A stretch of DNA of 64,000 bases from assembly GCF_009909185.1 (NCBI RefSeq), contig NZ_JAAAMV010000027.1, forward strand, positions 106,017-170,016, given 5' to 3'. Positions 26,766 through 36,222 of the stretch are shown here, in pieces. Source of the DNA: Paenibacillus glycinis. Its GTDB lineage: Bacteria > Bacillota > Bacilli > Paenibacillales > Paenibacillaceae. Both the position numbers and the translations under genes were made by a program. The notes beneath the pieces are model-generated. The model worked only from the letters and a program-made list of their open reading frames with translations, searched no databases and was not told where the DNA came from. Numbering within the stretch: the stretch's first letter is position 1; each line of letters begins with the position of its first letter.

Positions 26766-26809
26766 GAACGCGAACGAACGCCCGGGTTTCCGGGCGTTCG
26801 TTCGCGTTC
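26766..26809. repeat. Perfect 20-bp inverted repeat (strong hairpin)
   Basis: Arms 26766-26785 and 26790-26809 (GAACGCGAACGAACGCCCGG and its exact complement) with a GTTT loop. It lies between the MFS gene and the ArsR promoter. No T-run follows on either strand. It may act as terminator, mRNA stabiliser or a REP-like intergenic element. Confidence 0.75.
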
Positions 26810-26844
26810 GCGGGGATGCTTCGGCGCGGTCGGCGTTTAGGTGC

Positions 26845-26874
26845 TTGACATGCAATCATACGGTTACCTATAAT
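26845..26874 (+). promoter_or_regulatory. Consensus promoter of the ArsR gene, positioned for a leaderless mRNA
   Basis: TTGACA (26845-26850), 18-bp spacer, TATAAT (26869-26874), then only 6 bp before the ATG at 26881. Transcription normally begins about 7 nt after the -10 box, at or next to the A of the start codon. Confidence 0.8.
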
Positions 26875-26880
26875 TCGACC

Positions 26881-27198
26881 ATGGACAATGTATTCAAGGC
26901 GCTGGCCGATACCAGCCGCAGACTATTGCTCGATCAGCTCCATCTGAAGAACGGGCAAACGTTAAACGAGCTATGCGGGCATCTCAGCATGTCGCGGCAA
27001 GCGGTGACCAAGCATCTGACGATCTTGGAGGAAGCGGATCTGGTCGTCGTCTCCTGGCGCGGGCGCGAGAAGCTGCACTATCTGAATCCCGTGCCCATCG
27101 ACGAGATCTCCCGCCGGTGGATCCGCAAGTACGAGCAGCATCGGCTGGATGCGATCCACGAGCTCCGAAGAAAGCTGGAGGATGAACCCGGCAGCTGA
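26881..27198 (+). CDS. ArsR family winged-helix regulator, apparently leaderless
   Basis: 105 residues. MDNVFKALADTSRRLLLDQL, then the helix-turn-helix LCGHLSMSRQAVTKHLTILEE and the wing with LVVVSWRGREKLHYLNP: the metal-independent ArsR group usually paired with SRPBCC (AHSA1) genes. No cysteine pair typical for metal sensing except a single Cys. There is no ribosome binding site, and a perfect promoter ends 6 bp before the ATG. No SRPBCC gene follows here; two lie 34 kb away next to a MerR gene. Probably represses itself and a distant target. Confidence 0.85.
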   Translation: MDNVFKALADTSRRLLLDQLHLKNGQTLNELCGHLSMSRQAVTKHLTILEEADLVVVSWRGREKLHYLNPVPIDEISRRWIRKYEQHRLDAIHELRRKLEDEPGS

Positions 27199-27298
27199 TT
27201 CCGTACCTCGTCACCGGCCCAGCCGCAGCCTTCCAATCGCGAACCCGAACCGGCTCGCGCGCACCCGTGTTCGGTAGGAACCGAACGATCGCAACGAC

Positions 27299-27325
27299 AA
27301 AACACGCCGAACCGGCGTGTTTTTT
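27299..27325. terminator. Bidirectional terminator between ArsR and BcrB-like genes
   Basis: AACACGCCG / CGGCGTGTT stem flanked by A- and T-runs (TTTTTT on plus, TTTT on minus). Serves both convergent genes. A second small hairpin TTCGGT/ACCGAA lies just upstream. Confidence 0.85.
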
Positions 27326-27338
27326 GCGTTTGCCCGCT

Positions 27339-28295
27339 TTAAGCGGCGACGTCGCGCTTCGTGAACAGCAGCCAAGCCACGAATTGAAAGACAACGTAAT
27401 ACGCGGCGAGCATCAGGATGGAGAACGACAGCGTCATGTCCGGCCGAAGCGGCGAAGCCCCCGCCAAGTACTGCGTCAGATCGATATTGGAGAAGAGCAG
27501 GTATTTCACCCAACCGTAGCCGCTCAGCAGGGCGGAGAGCGAATTGCCGATCAGCATGAACAGCAGCGAGAAGGCGATCGCCATCGAGGAGCTGCGGAAC
27601 GCGGCCGAGATCATGAAGGCCATCGTGACGTACATCAGCAGCGAGATCACGGCGAAGCCGTATTTCTGCAGCGCGTCGGCGATCATCGAGCTCTCGCGGA
27701 TGGCGCCGTTCGCGGCGATCGTCAGCTCGGGACGGGACAAGCCGCCGAAGCCCTCGAGAATGCCGCCCGCGCCGAAGGCGGCCGCGAAGGACAGCAGCAG
27801 CAGCAGGAGCGCGAAGCCCATCGTGGCGATATATTTGCTCAGCATGATTTTCGATCGCGAAGCGGGCCCGACGAGCAGCAGCTTGATCGTGCCCCAGGAG
27901 AATTCCGCGGCGATCATGTCCGCGGCGATGATGACCGTCAGGATGGTGACGAGAATGGTCAAGGACGCCGAGGTATTCACGTAATTCCACAGCGACAGCT
28001 CGTTCGGATCGATGTCATGGTCCAAGTAATACGCGTTGAGCTTGATGCGGTTGCCGATATCCGTTTTCTCGTCCGCGTCGAGCTTTTCGTTGTCTTGGAG
28101 TTCTTGCTGCAGCTGGGCGTTCTGCTGCGAGAGGCGTTGCTGCCAATCGGCATGGTCGTCGCTGCCCGCATCCCATTTCATCAAGCCGCTCATCAGGCCG
28201 ATCGCCAGGACGAGGAAGGCGATCATGAGCCAGGTGCGGGGACGCCGGTAGATTTTCATGTTTTCGTTGCGGATCAATTTTCCGAGACTAGACAA
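27339..28295 (-). CDS. ABC-2 type permease (BcrB/YhfE-like)
   Basis: About 318 residues: a membrane helix, a long extracytoplasmic loop rich in Gln/Asp (about 45-100, coiled-coil-like QQNAQLQQELQDNEKL), then five more helices including IIAADMIAAEFSWGTIKLLL, the conserved ABC-2 segment. TTG 28295 is preferred because GGAGGTG lies 8 nt before it; GTG 28304 overlaps that site. It overlaps the end of the ATPase gene by 8 bp, so the two are coupled. Family members export bacitracin-like peptides. Confidence 0.85.
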   Translation of the reverse strand: MSSLGKLIRNENMKIYRRPRTWLMIAFLVLAIGLMSGLMKWDAGSDDHADWQQRLSQQNAQLQQELQDNEKLDADEKTDIGNRIKLNAYYLDHDIDPNELSLWNYVNTSASLTILVTILTVIIAADMIAAEFSWGTIKLLLVGPASRSKIMLSKYIATMGFALLLLLLSFAAAFGAGGILEGFGGLSRPELTIAANGAIRESSMIADALQKYGFAVISLLMYVTMAFMISAAFRSSSMAIAFSLLFMLIGNSLSALLSGYGWVKYLLFSNIDLTQYLAGASPLRPDMTLSFSILMLAAYYVVFQFVAWLLFTKRDVAA

Positions 28296-29211
28296 CCATC
28301 TCACCTCCCGTGATTTCGAGGAATTGCTCTTCCAGCGATTTCTGCACCGCGTGAATGCCGAGCACGTCGATCTCGGCGCTGACGAGCAGCCGCGCGATAT
28401 GGGGAACGGCGGATTTGTCCGCCGCCAGCTCGAGCTGGCCGATGCCGGAGATGGTCAGCAAGGACGGATCGAACGCGGATGCGAGCAGGCGCTGGGCAGC
28501 TGGCAGGTCGCCGGTTTCGATCACGATTTTGGACTGCGCCGAGTCCCGCGTTTCCTGCAAGGAACGGATATCCACGAGCTTGCCGGCTTGGATGATGGCG
28601 ACGCGGTCGCACATCAGCTCCATCTCGGACAGCAGATGCGAAGAGACGATGACGGAGATGCCCTCCTCCTTCGTCAGCTTGCGCAGATAGTCGCGCAGCT
28701 CGCGGATACCCGCGGGATCGAGGCCGTTGGTCGGTTCGTCGAGGATAAGCAGAGACGGGCGATGCAGGATCGCCTGGGCGACGCCGAGCCGTTGGCGCAT
28801 GCCGAGCGAATAGCGTTTGACTTTCTCGTGGATCCGGTTCTGCAGCCCCAGCAGCGCGACGACCTCGTCGATCCGCGTTTTCGTGACGCCTTCGTGCCGG
28901 CGCGCGAAGTGGACCAGGTTCTGGTAGCCGGTGAGGAATTTGTACATTTCCGGATTCTCGACGATCGCCCCGACATGGGTCATCGCGAGCTCGAAGTGAT
29001 GGCGGACGGAGACGCCCTTGATGAGCGCTTCGCCTCTCGACATCGAGATCAACCCGACGATCATTCGGATCGTCGTCGTTTTGCCCGCGCCGTTCGGTCC
29101 GAGGAAGCCGAACACTTCCCCTGCGGGAATATCGAAGGTCAGGTCATCGACGATGTTGCGCCTGCCGACGGTTTTGGTTAAGTTGCGTAGCTGAAGGACC
29201 GGGTCTGACAT
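28288..29211 (-). CDS. ABC exporter ATP-binding protein (BcrA-like)
   Basis: 307 residues with Walker A GPNGAGKTT, Q-loop AIVENPEMY, signature YSLGMRQRLG, Walker B LLILDEPTNGLD and H-loop SSHLL; the YSLGMRQRLGVAQAI and ENPEMYKFLTGYQNL patterns are those of the BcrA/lantibiotic-immunity group. Start at 29211 lies 11 nt after AGGAGG. Coupled to the ABC-2 permease gene. Probable function is self-protection against or export of a membrane-active compound. Confidence 0.92.
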   Translation of the reverse strand: MSDPVLQLRNLTKTVGRRNIVDDLTFDIPAGEVFGFLGPNGAGKTTTIRMIVGLISMSRGEALIKGVSVRHHFELAMTHVGAIVENPEMYKFLTGYQNLVHFARRHEGVTKTRIDEVVALLGLQNRIHEKVKRYSLGMRQRLGVAQAILHRPSLLILDEPTNGLDPAGIRELRDYLRKLTKEEGISVIVSSHLLSEMELMCDRVAIIQAGKLVDIRSLQETRDSAQSKIVIETGDLPAAQRLLASAFDPSLLTISGIGQLELAADKSAVPHIARLLVSAEIDVLGIHAVQKSLEEQFLEITGGEMVV

Positions 29212-29347
29212 GACGGATAAAACCTCCTGATTTCGTTCTCTCGTTGAACTATACCGGAAGTGCTCCCATGGAAAAACCGTCCTGCGTTGTGGTTCCTTCC
29301 CCGGCTTTGGTCGGGGGTCGCGCCGCCGGCGAACCCCGGCGCACGCC

Positions 29348-29378
29348 AAAAAGTCCGCGAATCGGCTCGCGGACTTTT
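29348..29378 (-). terminator. Terminator of the LysR gene
   Basis: AAAAGTCCGCGA / TCGCGGACTTTT stem with a 6-nt loop and T-run on the minus strand, about 60 bp past the LysR stop codon. Confidence 0.8.
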
Positions 29379-29435
29379 CGGTATGAATGTTTCTCCCGAC
29401 GCGCGGCGCGTCATGGCGCTACGCGCCGCGCGTGG

Positions 29436-30314
29436 CTACTTGATCAGCTCGATGAACTTGGTCGCCGCGCTCGACAGCGGCATGTTGCGCATGATCATGA
29501 AGCCCACCTGGGACGGCGGCATGTTGACGTCCAGCTGGATTTCGAAGAGGGAGCCCTCCTCGAGCTCCTTGGAGACGAATTCCCGGGTGACGTACGAGAT
29601 GCCGAGCCCTTTCCGCGCGAATTCGATCAGCAGGTCGACGCTGCCGACCTCGATTTCCGGCTTGATCTCGTAGCCGTAGCTTTGGAACAATTCCGTGATC
29701 GCCATCCGGACCCGGCTGTTGCGCGAGAACAGGATGATGGGGTATTCGAGCAGCAGCTCCATCGACATCACCACGCCCTTCAGCTCGGCATACCGGCTTC
29801 CGGCCACGAAGCAATCCTGCAGCTGAATGCCCTTCATCACTTCGAGCTGGTCGTCGACGATCGGCATGCGCACGACGCCGATGTCGATGCGGCCTTCCTT
29901 GAGGAACGAGATGGTTTCCGGCGTCGTGCCGTGGTTCAAATGCAGCTTGATGCCGGGATGCTTCGCGTGATAATCCTCCAGAAACGGCAGCAGGTAATGC
30001 TTGAACAGCGAGTCGCTGCCGCCGATGCGCAGCTCGCCGCTGGAGAGGTTTTTGAGCGCGGCCATTTTCTCTTCCGCGATCGAGATCAAGATTTGGGACT
30101 TTTCGATGTAGGAATAGAGGATCGCGCCTTCCTGGGTCAGCGACACGCCTTTGGAATTCCGGTAAAACAACGTCAGCCCGAAGCTGTCCTCCAGCTGCTT
30201 GATCGCATGGCTGACGCTCGGCTGGGTCAAGTACAGCGCCTTGGCGGCCTGCGTCAAGCTCCCGGTCTTCCCGGCCCAATAAAAAACCTTGTACAACTCG
30301 AAATTGTTGGTCAT
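29436..30314 (-). CDS. LysR family transcriptional regulator, divergent from zwf
   Basis: 292 residues. Winged helix-turn-helix at the N-terminus (FYWAGKTGSLTQAAKALYLTQ, PSVSHAIKQLED, FYRNSKGVSLTQEG) and a co-inducer binding domain from about residue 90. Divergently placed to the pentose phosphate operon with about 120 bp between start codons, the classic position for a LysR regulator of the neighbouring operon; the inducer is unknown. The palindrome ATAGAC-GTG-GTCTAT at 30313-30327 overlaps its own start codon and may be an autoregulatory site. Confidence 0.9.
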   Translation of the reverse strand: MTNNFELYKVFYWAGKTGSLTQAAKALYLTQPSVSHAIKQLEDSFGLTLFYRNSKGVSLTQEGAILYSYIEKSQILISIAEEKMAALKNLSSGELRIGGSDSLFKHYLLPFLEDYHAKHPGIKLHLNHGTTPETISFLKEGRIDIGVVRMPIVDDQLEVMKGIQLQDCFVAGSRYAELKGVVMSMELLLEYPIILFSRNSRVRMAITELFQSYGYEIKPEIEVGSVDLLIEFARKGLGISYVTREFVSKELEEGSLFEIQLDVNMPPSQVGFMIMRNMPLSSAATKFIELIK

Positions 30315-30434
30315 AGACGTGGTCTATAGCTCCTGTGAAATATATGTATTACTTGTATAGGTCATATTCGTATTATAGTTGAACCAAGAAAGAGAAGCCA
30401 GAGCTGAACAGCCCTGTCGGAAGGAGAAACGAAA
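30313..30434. promoter_or_regulatory. LysR/zwf divergent control region
   Basis: Contains the 6-3-6 palindrome ATAGAC-GTG-GTCTAT (30313-30327) and further CTATAG / TATAG repeats up to about 30376. The stretch 30340-30380 is AT-rich and carries TATTATAG, a likely -10 region for zwf. The zwf start has GGAAGGAG upstream. Confidence 0.55.
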
Positions 30435-31961
30435 ATGGAAGCAACCACGTTTATCTTGTTCGGAGCCACGGGAGATTTGGCGAAACGCAAAATCTACCCT
30501 GCCTTGTATAATTTGTACCTCGACGGAAAGCTGCCGAAAGCCTTCTCCGTGTTCGGTCTCGGAAGAAGAGAACTGACGGGCGACGCGTTCCGCGCGAACG
30601 TAGAGCAATCTCTCCGTAACTTCTCCAGACGCGAAGCGAACGATACCGCGTCCGTTCGGCAATTCTTGGACGCGTTCCGCTACAGCGTGCTGGACATCGG
30701 CCGCACCGAAGATTACCTCAAGCTGCTGCGGCTGGTCGAACAACGGGAGCAGGAACTCGGCGCCGCGCCTAACCGGATGTTCTACTTGTCCGTCGGACCG
30801 GAATTCTTCGAGACGATCGCGGACAACATCAAGGCCAGCGGGCTCGGTTCCGCGGACGGCTGGAAACGCCTGATGATCGAGAAGCCGTTCGGCCACGATT
30901 TGCAATCCGCCCGGGACTTGAACCGGAACTTGAGCAGAGCGTTCGAGGAGGACGAAGTGTTCCGCATCGACCATTACCTCGGCAAGCCGATGGTGCAGAA
31001 GCTCGAGATCCTGCAATCGTCCAATCCGGTCCTTCAAACGCTGTGGACCAACCGTCATATCGCCAACGTGCAAATTACGGCGAACGAAACGGTCGGCGTC
31101 GAAGAACGGGCGGGTTACTACGATCACGTAGGCGCCGTCAGGGACATGTTCCAGAACCATATGCTGCAGCTGCTCATGATGCTGGCGATCCACCTGCCGA
31201 ACAATCACAGCACGTCCGACGAGGTTCGCACGAAGAAGAAGAAGGTCATGGAAGCCCTCATGCCGGTGCTGAAAGAGGACGTTGCGCGCAGCATCATCCG
31301 CGGTCAGTACGCGGAAGGCGAGATCAACGGCAAACCGGTCGTCGGCTACACGTCGGAGCCGGGCATCGCCGAGAACTCGGCGAACGATACGTTCATCGCG
31401 GCCAAGCTGGAGATCGACGACTATTTCTGGCGCGGCGTGCCGTTCTACATTCGGACCGGCAAACGGATGAAGGAAAAATCGACGCGCATCGTCATCGAGT
31501 TCAAGGAACCGCTGAATCAGCACGCGTTGACGGAGGAAGAGAGCCGGGTGCCGAACCTGCTGGTGTTCGAGATCAGTCCGAACGAAGGCATCACGCTGCA
31601 GCTGAACACGCGGGACCCGCTGCATAAAGGCGAGTTCAAACCGATGCACATCGATTTCCACACGAGTCAGGAAGACGTGCCGGAAGCGTACGAGAATTTG
31701 ATCCACGATGCCTTGAACGGCGATCCGACGTTCTTCGCGCATTGGGACGAAGTCGAGCTCGCCTGGAAATGGGTGCAGCCGGTCCTGGACGCGTTCCAGG
31801 AAAATCTCGTGCCGCTTCGCACGTATGCAGCCGGCTCTTACGGCCCCGTCGAATCCGACGAACTGCTGGAGAGAGACGGTTTCCGTTGGCGCTTCGATTC
31901 CAAGCACGAACAACAAGAAAAGAAAGAAGGAACCCATTATGCCTATCACGTCAACCATTGA
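30435..31961 (+). CDS. zwf: Glucose-6-phosphate 1-dehydrogenase
   Basis: 508 residues. N-terminal coenzyme motif [20 protein letters not shown] (NADP-binding GATGDLA), active-site segment RIDHYLGK with the substrate-binding Lys and His near residue 180, and the C-terminal G6PD domain ([20 protein letters not shown]). Oxidises glucose 6-phosphate to 6-phosphogluconolactone and makes NADPH; first step of the oxidative pentose phosphate pathway. First gene of the operon; its 3' end overlaps the transketolase start by 23 bp. Confidence 0.97.
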   Translation: MEATTFILFGATGDLAKRKIYPALYNLYLDGKLPKAFSVFGLGRRELTGDAFRANVEQSLRNFSRREANDTASVRQFLDAFRYSVLDIGRTEDYLKLLRLVEQREQELGAAPNRMFYLSVGPEFFETIADNIKASGLGSADGWKRLMIEKPFGHDLQSARDLNRNLSRAFEEDEVFRIDHYLGKPMVQKLEILQSSNPVLQTLWTNRHIANVQITANETVGVEERAGYYDHVGAVRDMFQNHMLQLLMMLAIHLPNNHSTSDEVRTKKKKVMEALMPVLKEDVARSIIRGQYAEGEINGKPVVGYTSEPGIAENSANDTFIAAKLEIDDYFWRGVPFYIRTGKRMKEKSTRIVIEFKEPLNQHALTEEESRVPNLLVFEISPNEGITLQLNTRDPLHKGEFKPMHIDFHTSQEDVPEAYENLIHDALNGDPTFFAHWDEVELAWKWVQPVLDAFQENLVPLRTYAAGSYGPVESDELLERDGFRWRFDSKHEQQEKKEGTHYAYHVNH

Positions 31962-33933
31962 TCAACTCGCGATCGATACGATCCGCACCTTGTCCATCGA
32001 TGCCATCAACAGCGCCAATTCGGGCCACCCGGGCCTGCCGATGGGAGCCGCGCCGATGGCGTACGCGCTCTGGTCCGGCCAGCTGAACCACAATCCCGGC
32101 CACGCCAAATGGTTCAACCGCGACCGCTTCGTCCTCTCCGCGGGCCACGGTTCGGCGCTCTTGTACAGCCTGCTTCACCTCTCGGGCTACCAAGTATCGC
32201 TTGACGATCTCAAGCAATTCCGCAAGCTGAACAGCAAGACGCCGGGCCATCCGGAATACGGGCACACGGACGGCGTCGACGCGACGACCGGACCGCTCGG
32301 CCAAGGCATCGCGATGGCGGTCGGCATGGCGATGGCGGAAGCGCATCTGGCTTCCAAGTACAATCAAGAAGGGTTCCCGGTCGTCGATCACTTTACTTAC
32401 GCGCTCGTCGGCGACGGCTGCTTGATGGAAGGGATCTCGTACGAGGCGATGTCGATGGCGGGCCATATGAAGCTCGGCAAACTGGTCGTCCTGTACGATT
32501 CCAACGATATCTCCTTGGATGGCGAGCTGAACCTCAGCTTCGGGGAAAATATTCAGAAACGCGCGGAATCGGCGCACTGGCAGTATCTGCGGGTCGAGGA
32601 CGGCAACGACATCGCCCAGATCGGCCAAGCGATCGCGGCAGCGAAGCAAAACGCCGACCAGCCGACGTTGATCGAGGTTCGGACGATCATCGGCTACGGC
32701 AGCAAAGTCGCCGGCTCGAACAAAGCGCACGGCGCTCCGCTCGGCAAAGAAGAAGCGAAGGCGACCAAAGCCGTATACGGCTGGCCGTATGAAGAAGAGT
32801 TCACCGTGCCGGCGGAAGTCAGAGCGCATTTCGAGCAATTGAAGCAACGCGGCGCAGCCAAAGAAGAAGAATGGAACGACCTCTTGGTGGCCTATTATGC
32901 GAAGCATCCCGCGCTCGGCAAGGAATTGGCGCAGGTCATCGACGGCAAGGTCACCATCGAAGCCAAGGACGTTCTGACCTTCGACCCGGCCAAGACCGTA
33001 TCGACGCGCATCGCGAGCGGCAACGCCATCAACCATTACGTGAAGCTCGTGCCTTCGATCTTCGGGGGCAGCGCGGATCTGTCGCATTCGACGATGACGG
33101 AGATCAACGGCGAGCAGACGTTTGCCGTCGAATCCTACGCGGGCCGCAACGTCTACTTCGGCGTCCGCGAGCATGCGATGGGCGCGGCCGGCAACGGCAT
33201 GGCCCTGCACGGCGGCGTGAAGCCGTTCGTCAGCACCTTCTTCGTATTCAGCGATTACCTGCGCCCGTCGATTCGTCTCGCCGCGCTGCAGAAGCTGCCG
33301 GTCACCTACGTGTTCACCCATGACTCCATCGCGGTCGGCGAAGATGGACCGACGCATGAGCCGGTCGAGCACCTGACGGCGCTGCGCACGATTCCGGGTC
33401 TGACGGTCATCCGTCCGACGGACGCCAACGAGACGGCAAGCGCATGGGCATACGCCCTGCAGCAAAACGACGGTCCGGTCGCCCTGGTGCTGAGCCGCCA
33501 GAACCTGCCGGTCTACGAAACGACCGCGGGCAACGTCGCCGACGTCGCGAAAGGCGCGTACGTGCTGGCGGAAACGAACGACAAGCCTGATGTCATCCTG
33601 ATCGCGACGGGCTCCGAAGTGTCGCTCGCAACGGGCGCCAAAGCGGAACTGGAGAAGGAGAACCTGTCCGTGCGCGTGGTTGCCATGCCGAGCAGAGAGC
33701 TGTTCAACCGTCAATCCGCGGCTTATCGGGAATCGGTGCTTCCGGCTTCCGTGACGAAGCGTCTCGCGATCGAAGCCGGCATCTCGCTCGGTTGGGAGCG
33801 ATTCACGGGACCGAGCGGCAACGTCTTGTCGATCGATACGTTCGGCGCTTCGGGACCCGGCGGCGAGGTGCTCGAGCACTTCGGCTTCTCGGTCGACAAC
33901 GTGGTTCGTTTGGCGAAGGAATTGCTGAACTAA
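31939..33933 (+). CDS. tkt: Transketolase
   Basis: 664 residues with the usual three domains: thiamine diphosphate-binding N-domain ([18 protein letters not shown], catalytic His in [23 protein letters not shown]), pyrimidine-binding middle domain ([20 protein letters not shown]), C-terminal domain. Transfers two-carbon units between sugar phosphates. ATG 31939 is set by AGAAAGAAGG at 31921-31930; the gene begins inside the end of zwf in another frame, so the two are translationally coupled. Confidence 0.97.
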   Translation: MPITSTIDQLAIDTIRTLSIDAINSANSGHPGLPMGAAPMAYALWSGQLNHNPGHAKWFNRDRFVLSAGHGSALLYSLLHLSGYQVSLDDLKQFRKLNSKTPGHPEYGHTDGVDATTGPLGQGIAMAVGMAMAEAHLASKYNQEGFPVVDHFTYALVGDGCLMEGISYEAMSMAGHMKLGKLVVLYDSNDISLDGELNLSFGENIQKRAESAHWQYLRVEDGNDIAQIGQAIAAAKQNADQPTLIEVRTIIGYGSKVAGSNKAHGAPLGKEEAKATKAVYGWPYEEEFTVPAEVRAHFEQLKQRGAAKEEEWNDLLVAYYAKHPALGKELAQVIDGKVTIEAKDVLTFDPAKTVSTRIASGNAINHYVKLVPSIFGGSADLSHSTMTEINGEQTFAVESYAGRNVYFGVREHAMGAAGNGMALHGGVKPFVSTFFVFSDYLRPSIRLAALQKLPVTYVFTHDSIAVGEDGPTHEPVEHLTALRTIPGLTVIRPTDANETASAWAYALQQNDGPVALVLSRQNLPVYETTAGNVADVAKGAYVLAETNDKPDVILIATGSEVSLATGAKAELEKENLSVRVVAMPSRELFNRQSAAYRESVLPASVTKRLAIEAGISLGWERFTGPSGNVLSIDTFGASGPGGEVLEHFGFSVDNVVRLAKELLN

Positions 33934-34079
33934 ACCGCCTTTCAAGATCGTACAGGCACGGCGGCGCAGGCGGGATGTACCATCGAGGGATGATCGGACT
34001 TGCGTTTGCCGGCGGGGGGCCGGGAGCGCGGCGTTCCTCCTGCCTGCCGGGTCTCGTGCGAATCTGAAGCGCGTTTCAT

Positions 34080-34109
34080 ATAGCAAGTTGAAAAATAGCA
34101 AGTTAAAAT
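34080..34109. repeat. 15-bp tandem direct repeat before tal
   Basis: ATAGCAAGTTGAAAA followed directly by ATAGCAAGTTAAAAT, in an AT-rich patch 30 bp before the tal start codon. The upstream 150 bp after tkt has no gene. It may be a site for an internal promoter or RNA processing. Confidence 0.5.
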
Positions 34110-34136
34110 TCTACCCAAAAAACGGAGGTAATAAAC

Positions 34137-34802
34137 ATGAAATTTTTCATCGATACGGCAAACCTGGCAGACATTAAAAAAGCGTATAAAGTCGGCATCC
34201 TGTCCGGCGTCACGACGAACCCGTCCCTGGTGGCCAAAGAAGGCGTGAAATTCGAAGACCGCATCGCCGAAATCCTTCGCGAAGTGCCTGAAGTGGAATC
34301 CGTGTCGGCCGAAGTCACGCCGGAAGCGGTAACGGCCGAAGAAATGATCGCGCAAGCGAACGAGCTGATCAAAATCAACGATAACGATAAAAATATCACG
34401 ATCAAGCTCCCGATGACGCTTGCCGGTCTCGAGGCTTGCCGCTACCTGACCAAGAAAGGCGTCAAAACGAACGTGACCTTGATCTTCACCGTGAACCAAG
34501 CGCTCTTGGCCGCTCGTGCCGGCGCAACGTACGTGTCTCCGTTCCTCGGCCGCTTGGACGACATCTCGGAAGACGGCGTTCAATTAGTCACGAAAATCGC
34601 CGAATTGTTCCGCACGCATAACCTGGATGCCCAAATCATCGCGGCATCGGTTCGCCACCCCGACCACGTCACGCGCGTGGCGATGGCCGGCGCGCATATC
34701 GCCACGATTCCGTTCTCGGTCATCGAGCAAATCTCCAAGCATCCGCTCACGGATCAAGGCATGGAGAAATTCGCCGCCGACTGGAAGAAAACCGCGCTTT
34801 AA
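34137..34802 (+). CDS. tal: Transaldolase (short FSA/TalC-like form)
   Basis: 221 residues, the short class of transaldolase found in Firmicutes. Begins [25 protein letters not shown] near residue 25; catalytic Schiff-base Lys at position 90 in [23 protein letters not shown]. Transfers the three-carbon dihydroxyacetone unit between sedoheptulose 7-phosphate and glyceraldehyde 3-phosphate. GGAGG precedes the start. The 200-bp gap after tkt is larger than other gaps in the operon, so an internal promoter or terminator is possible. Base use is more AT-rich in its first third than in its neighbours. Confidence 0.95.
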   Translation: MKFFIDTANLADIKKAYKVGILSGVTTNPSLVAKEGVKFEDRIAEILREVPEVESVSAEVTPEAVTAEEMIAQANELIKINDNDKNITIKLPMTLAGLEACRYLTKKGVKTNVTLIFTVNQALLAARAGATYVSPFLGRLDDISEDGVQLVTKIAELFRTHNLDAQIIAASVRHPDHVTRVAMAGAHIATIPFSVIEQISKHPLTDQGMEKFAADWKKTAL

Positions 34803-34856
34803 TACCGAGTTAGGCTTTTAGACAGAGAGACAAACGGATAGAAGGAGAGATTCCAT

Positions 34857-36206
34857 ATGGCAATCAAATTCGATTATTCCAACGCGTTGTCGTTCCTCGG
34901 GCAGCATGAGGTGGATAACCTCGGCGAGTTCGTGGGCGTCGCCCACCGCATGCTTCACGAGAAGCAGGGCCCGGGATCCGATTATCTGGGCTGGGTGAAC
35001 CTGCCCCTGGCGTACGATCGCGAAGAATTCGCGCGAATCAAGCAGGCGGCGGAGCGCATCCGCTCCAATTCCGAAGCGCTGGTCGTCATCGGCATCGGCG
35101 GATCGTACCTGGGCGCCAGATCGGCGATCGAAGCGTTGTCCCATACGTTCCATAACCAAATGAAGGGCAATACCCAAGTGTATTTTGCCGGACAGAACAT
35201 CAGCTCGACCTATATCTCGCACCTGCTGGAGCTGCTCGAGGGCAAGGACATTTCACTGAACGTCATTTCCAAATCCGGCACGACGACGGAGCCGGCGATC
35301 GCCTTCCGCATCCTGCGCGACTACATGGAGAAGAAATACGGCAAGGAAGAAGCGCGCAAACGCATCTTCGCGACGACCGATGCGTCGAAGGGCGCCCTGA
35401 AGAAGCTCGCCGACGAAGAAGGCTACGAGACGTTCGTCATTCCGGACGACGTCGGCGGACGTTATTCCGTGCTGACGGCCGTGGGACTTCTGCCGATCGC
35501 CGCAGCCGGCCTCGACATCGATCGCATGATGGAAGGCGCGGCAGCCGCCGCGCGCAAATACGACAATCCCGATCTCGCGACCAACGAGAGCTATCAATAC
35601 GCGGCCGTTCGGAACGCCTTGTACCGCAAAGGCAAATCGATCGAGCTGCTGGCGAACTTCGAGCCGGCGCTGCATTACGTGTCCGAGTGGTGGAAGCAGC
35701 TGTTCGGCGAAAGCGAAGGGAAGGACCAGAAGGGGCTGTACCCGGCATCGGTCGATTTCACGACGGACCTGCATTCCATGGGCCAATACGTCCAGGAAGG
35801 CCGGCGCGACCTGATCGAGACCGTGCTTGCGGTGAAGAAGGCGCGGGTCGAATGGACGATCGAAGCGGACGCGGGCAATCTCGACGGCTTGAATTTCCTC
35901 GCCGGCATGACGATGGACGAAGTGAACAAACAAGCGGCGATCGGCACGCGGCTGGCGCATGTCGACGGCAACGTACCGAACCTGATCGTCGAGCTCGACG
36001 AGCTGAACGAATACACGTACGGCGAGATGGTGTACTTCTTCGAGAAAGCCTGCGGCATCAGCGGCCTGCTGCTCGGCGTGAACCCGTTCGACCAACCGGG
36101 CGTGGAAGCGTACAAGGTCAACATGTTCGCCCTGCTGGGCAAACCCGGCTTCGAAGCGCAAAAAGCCGAGCTCGAAAAACGTTTATCCGCAACAGGACAG
36201 GAATGA
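34857..36206 (+). CDS. pgi: Glucose-6-phosphate isomerase
   Basis: 449 residues, the shorter Firmicutes PGI. Key motifs are the phosphate-binding [18 protein letters not shown] and [16 protein letters not shown], and the signature region [20 protein letters not shown]; catalytic Glu lies in the [15 protein letters not shown] region. Interconverts glucose 6-phosphate and fructose 6-phosphate, closing the loop of the pentose phosphate pathway. AGAAGGAGAG upstream. Being inside a pentose phosphate operon favours recycling of fructose 6-phosphate to zwf. Confidence 0.97.
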   Translation: MAIKFDYSNALSFLGQHEVDNLGEFVGVAHRMLHEKQGPGSDYLGWVNLPLAYDREEFARIKQAAERIRSNSEALVVIGIGGSYLGARSAIEALSHTFHNQMKGNTQVYFAGQNISSTYISHLLELLEGKDISLNVISKSGTTTEPAIAFRILRDYMEKKYGKEEARKRIFATTDASKGALKKLADEEGYETFVIPDDVGGRYSVLTAVGLLPIAAAGLDIDRMMEGAAAAARKYDNPDLATNESYQYAAVRNALYRKGKSIELLANFEPALHYVSEWWKQLFGESEGKDQKGLYPASVDFTTDLHSMGQYVQEGRRDLIETVLAVKKARVEWTIEADAGNLDGLNFLAGMTMDEVNKQAAIGTRLAHVDGNVPNLIVELDELNEYTYGEMVYFFEKACGISGLLLGVNPFDQPGVEAYKVNMFALLGKPGFEAQKAELEKRLSATGQE

Positions 36207-36222
36207 CAAGGGGGCACTTACG

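Noticed and set aside
30324..31958. 544-codon minus-strand frame opposite zwf
   Set aside because: Antisense shadow of a clear glucose-6-phosphate dehydrogenase.
31951..34101. 716-codon minus-strand frame opposite transketolase
   Set aside because: Antisense shadow of the tkt gene; composition rich in Arg and Val and no recognisable domain.
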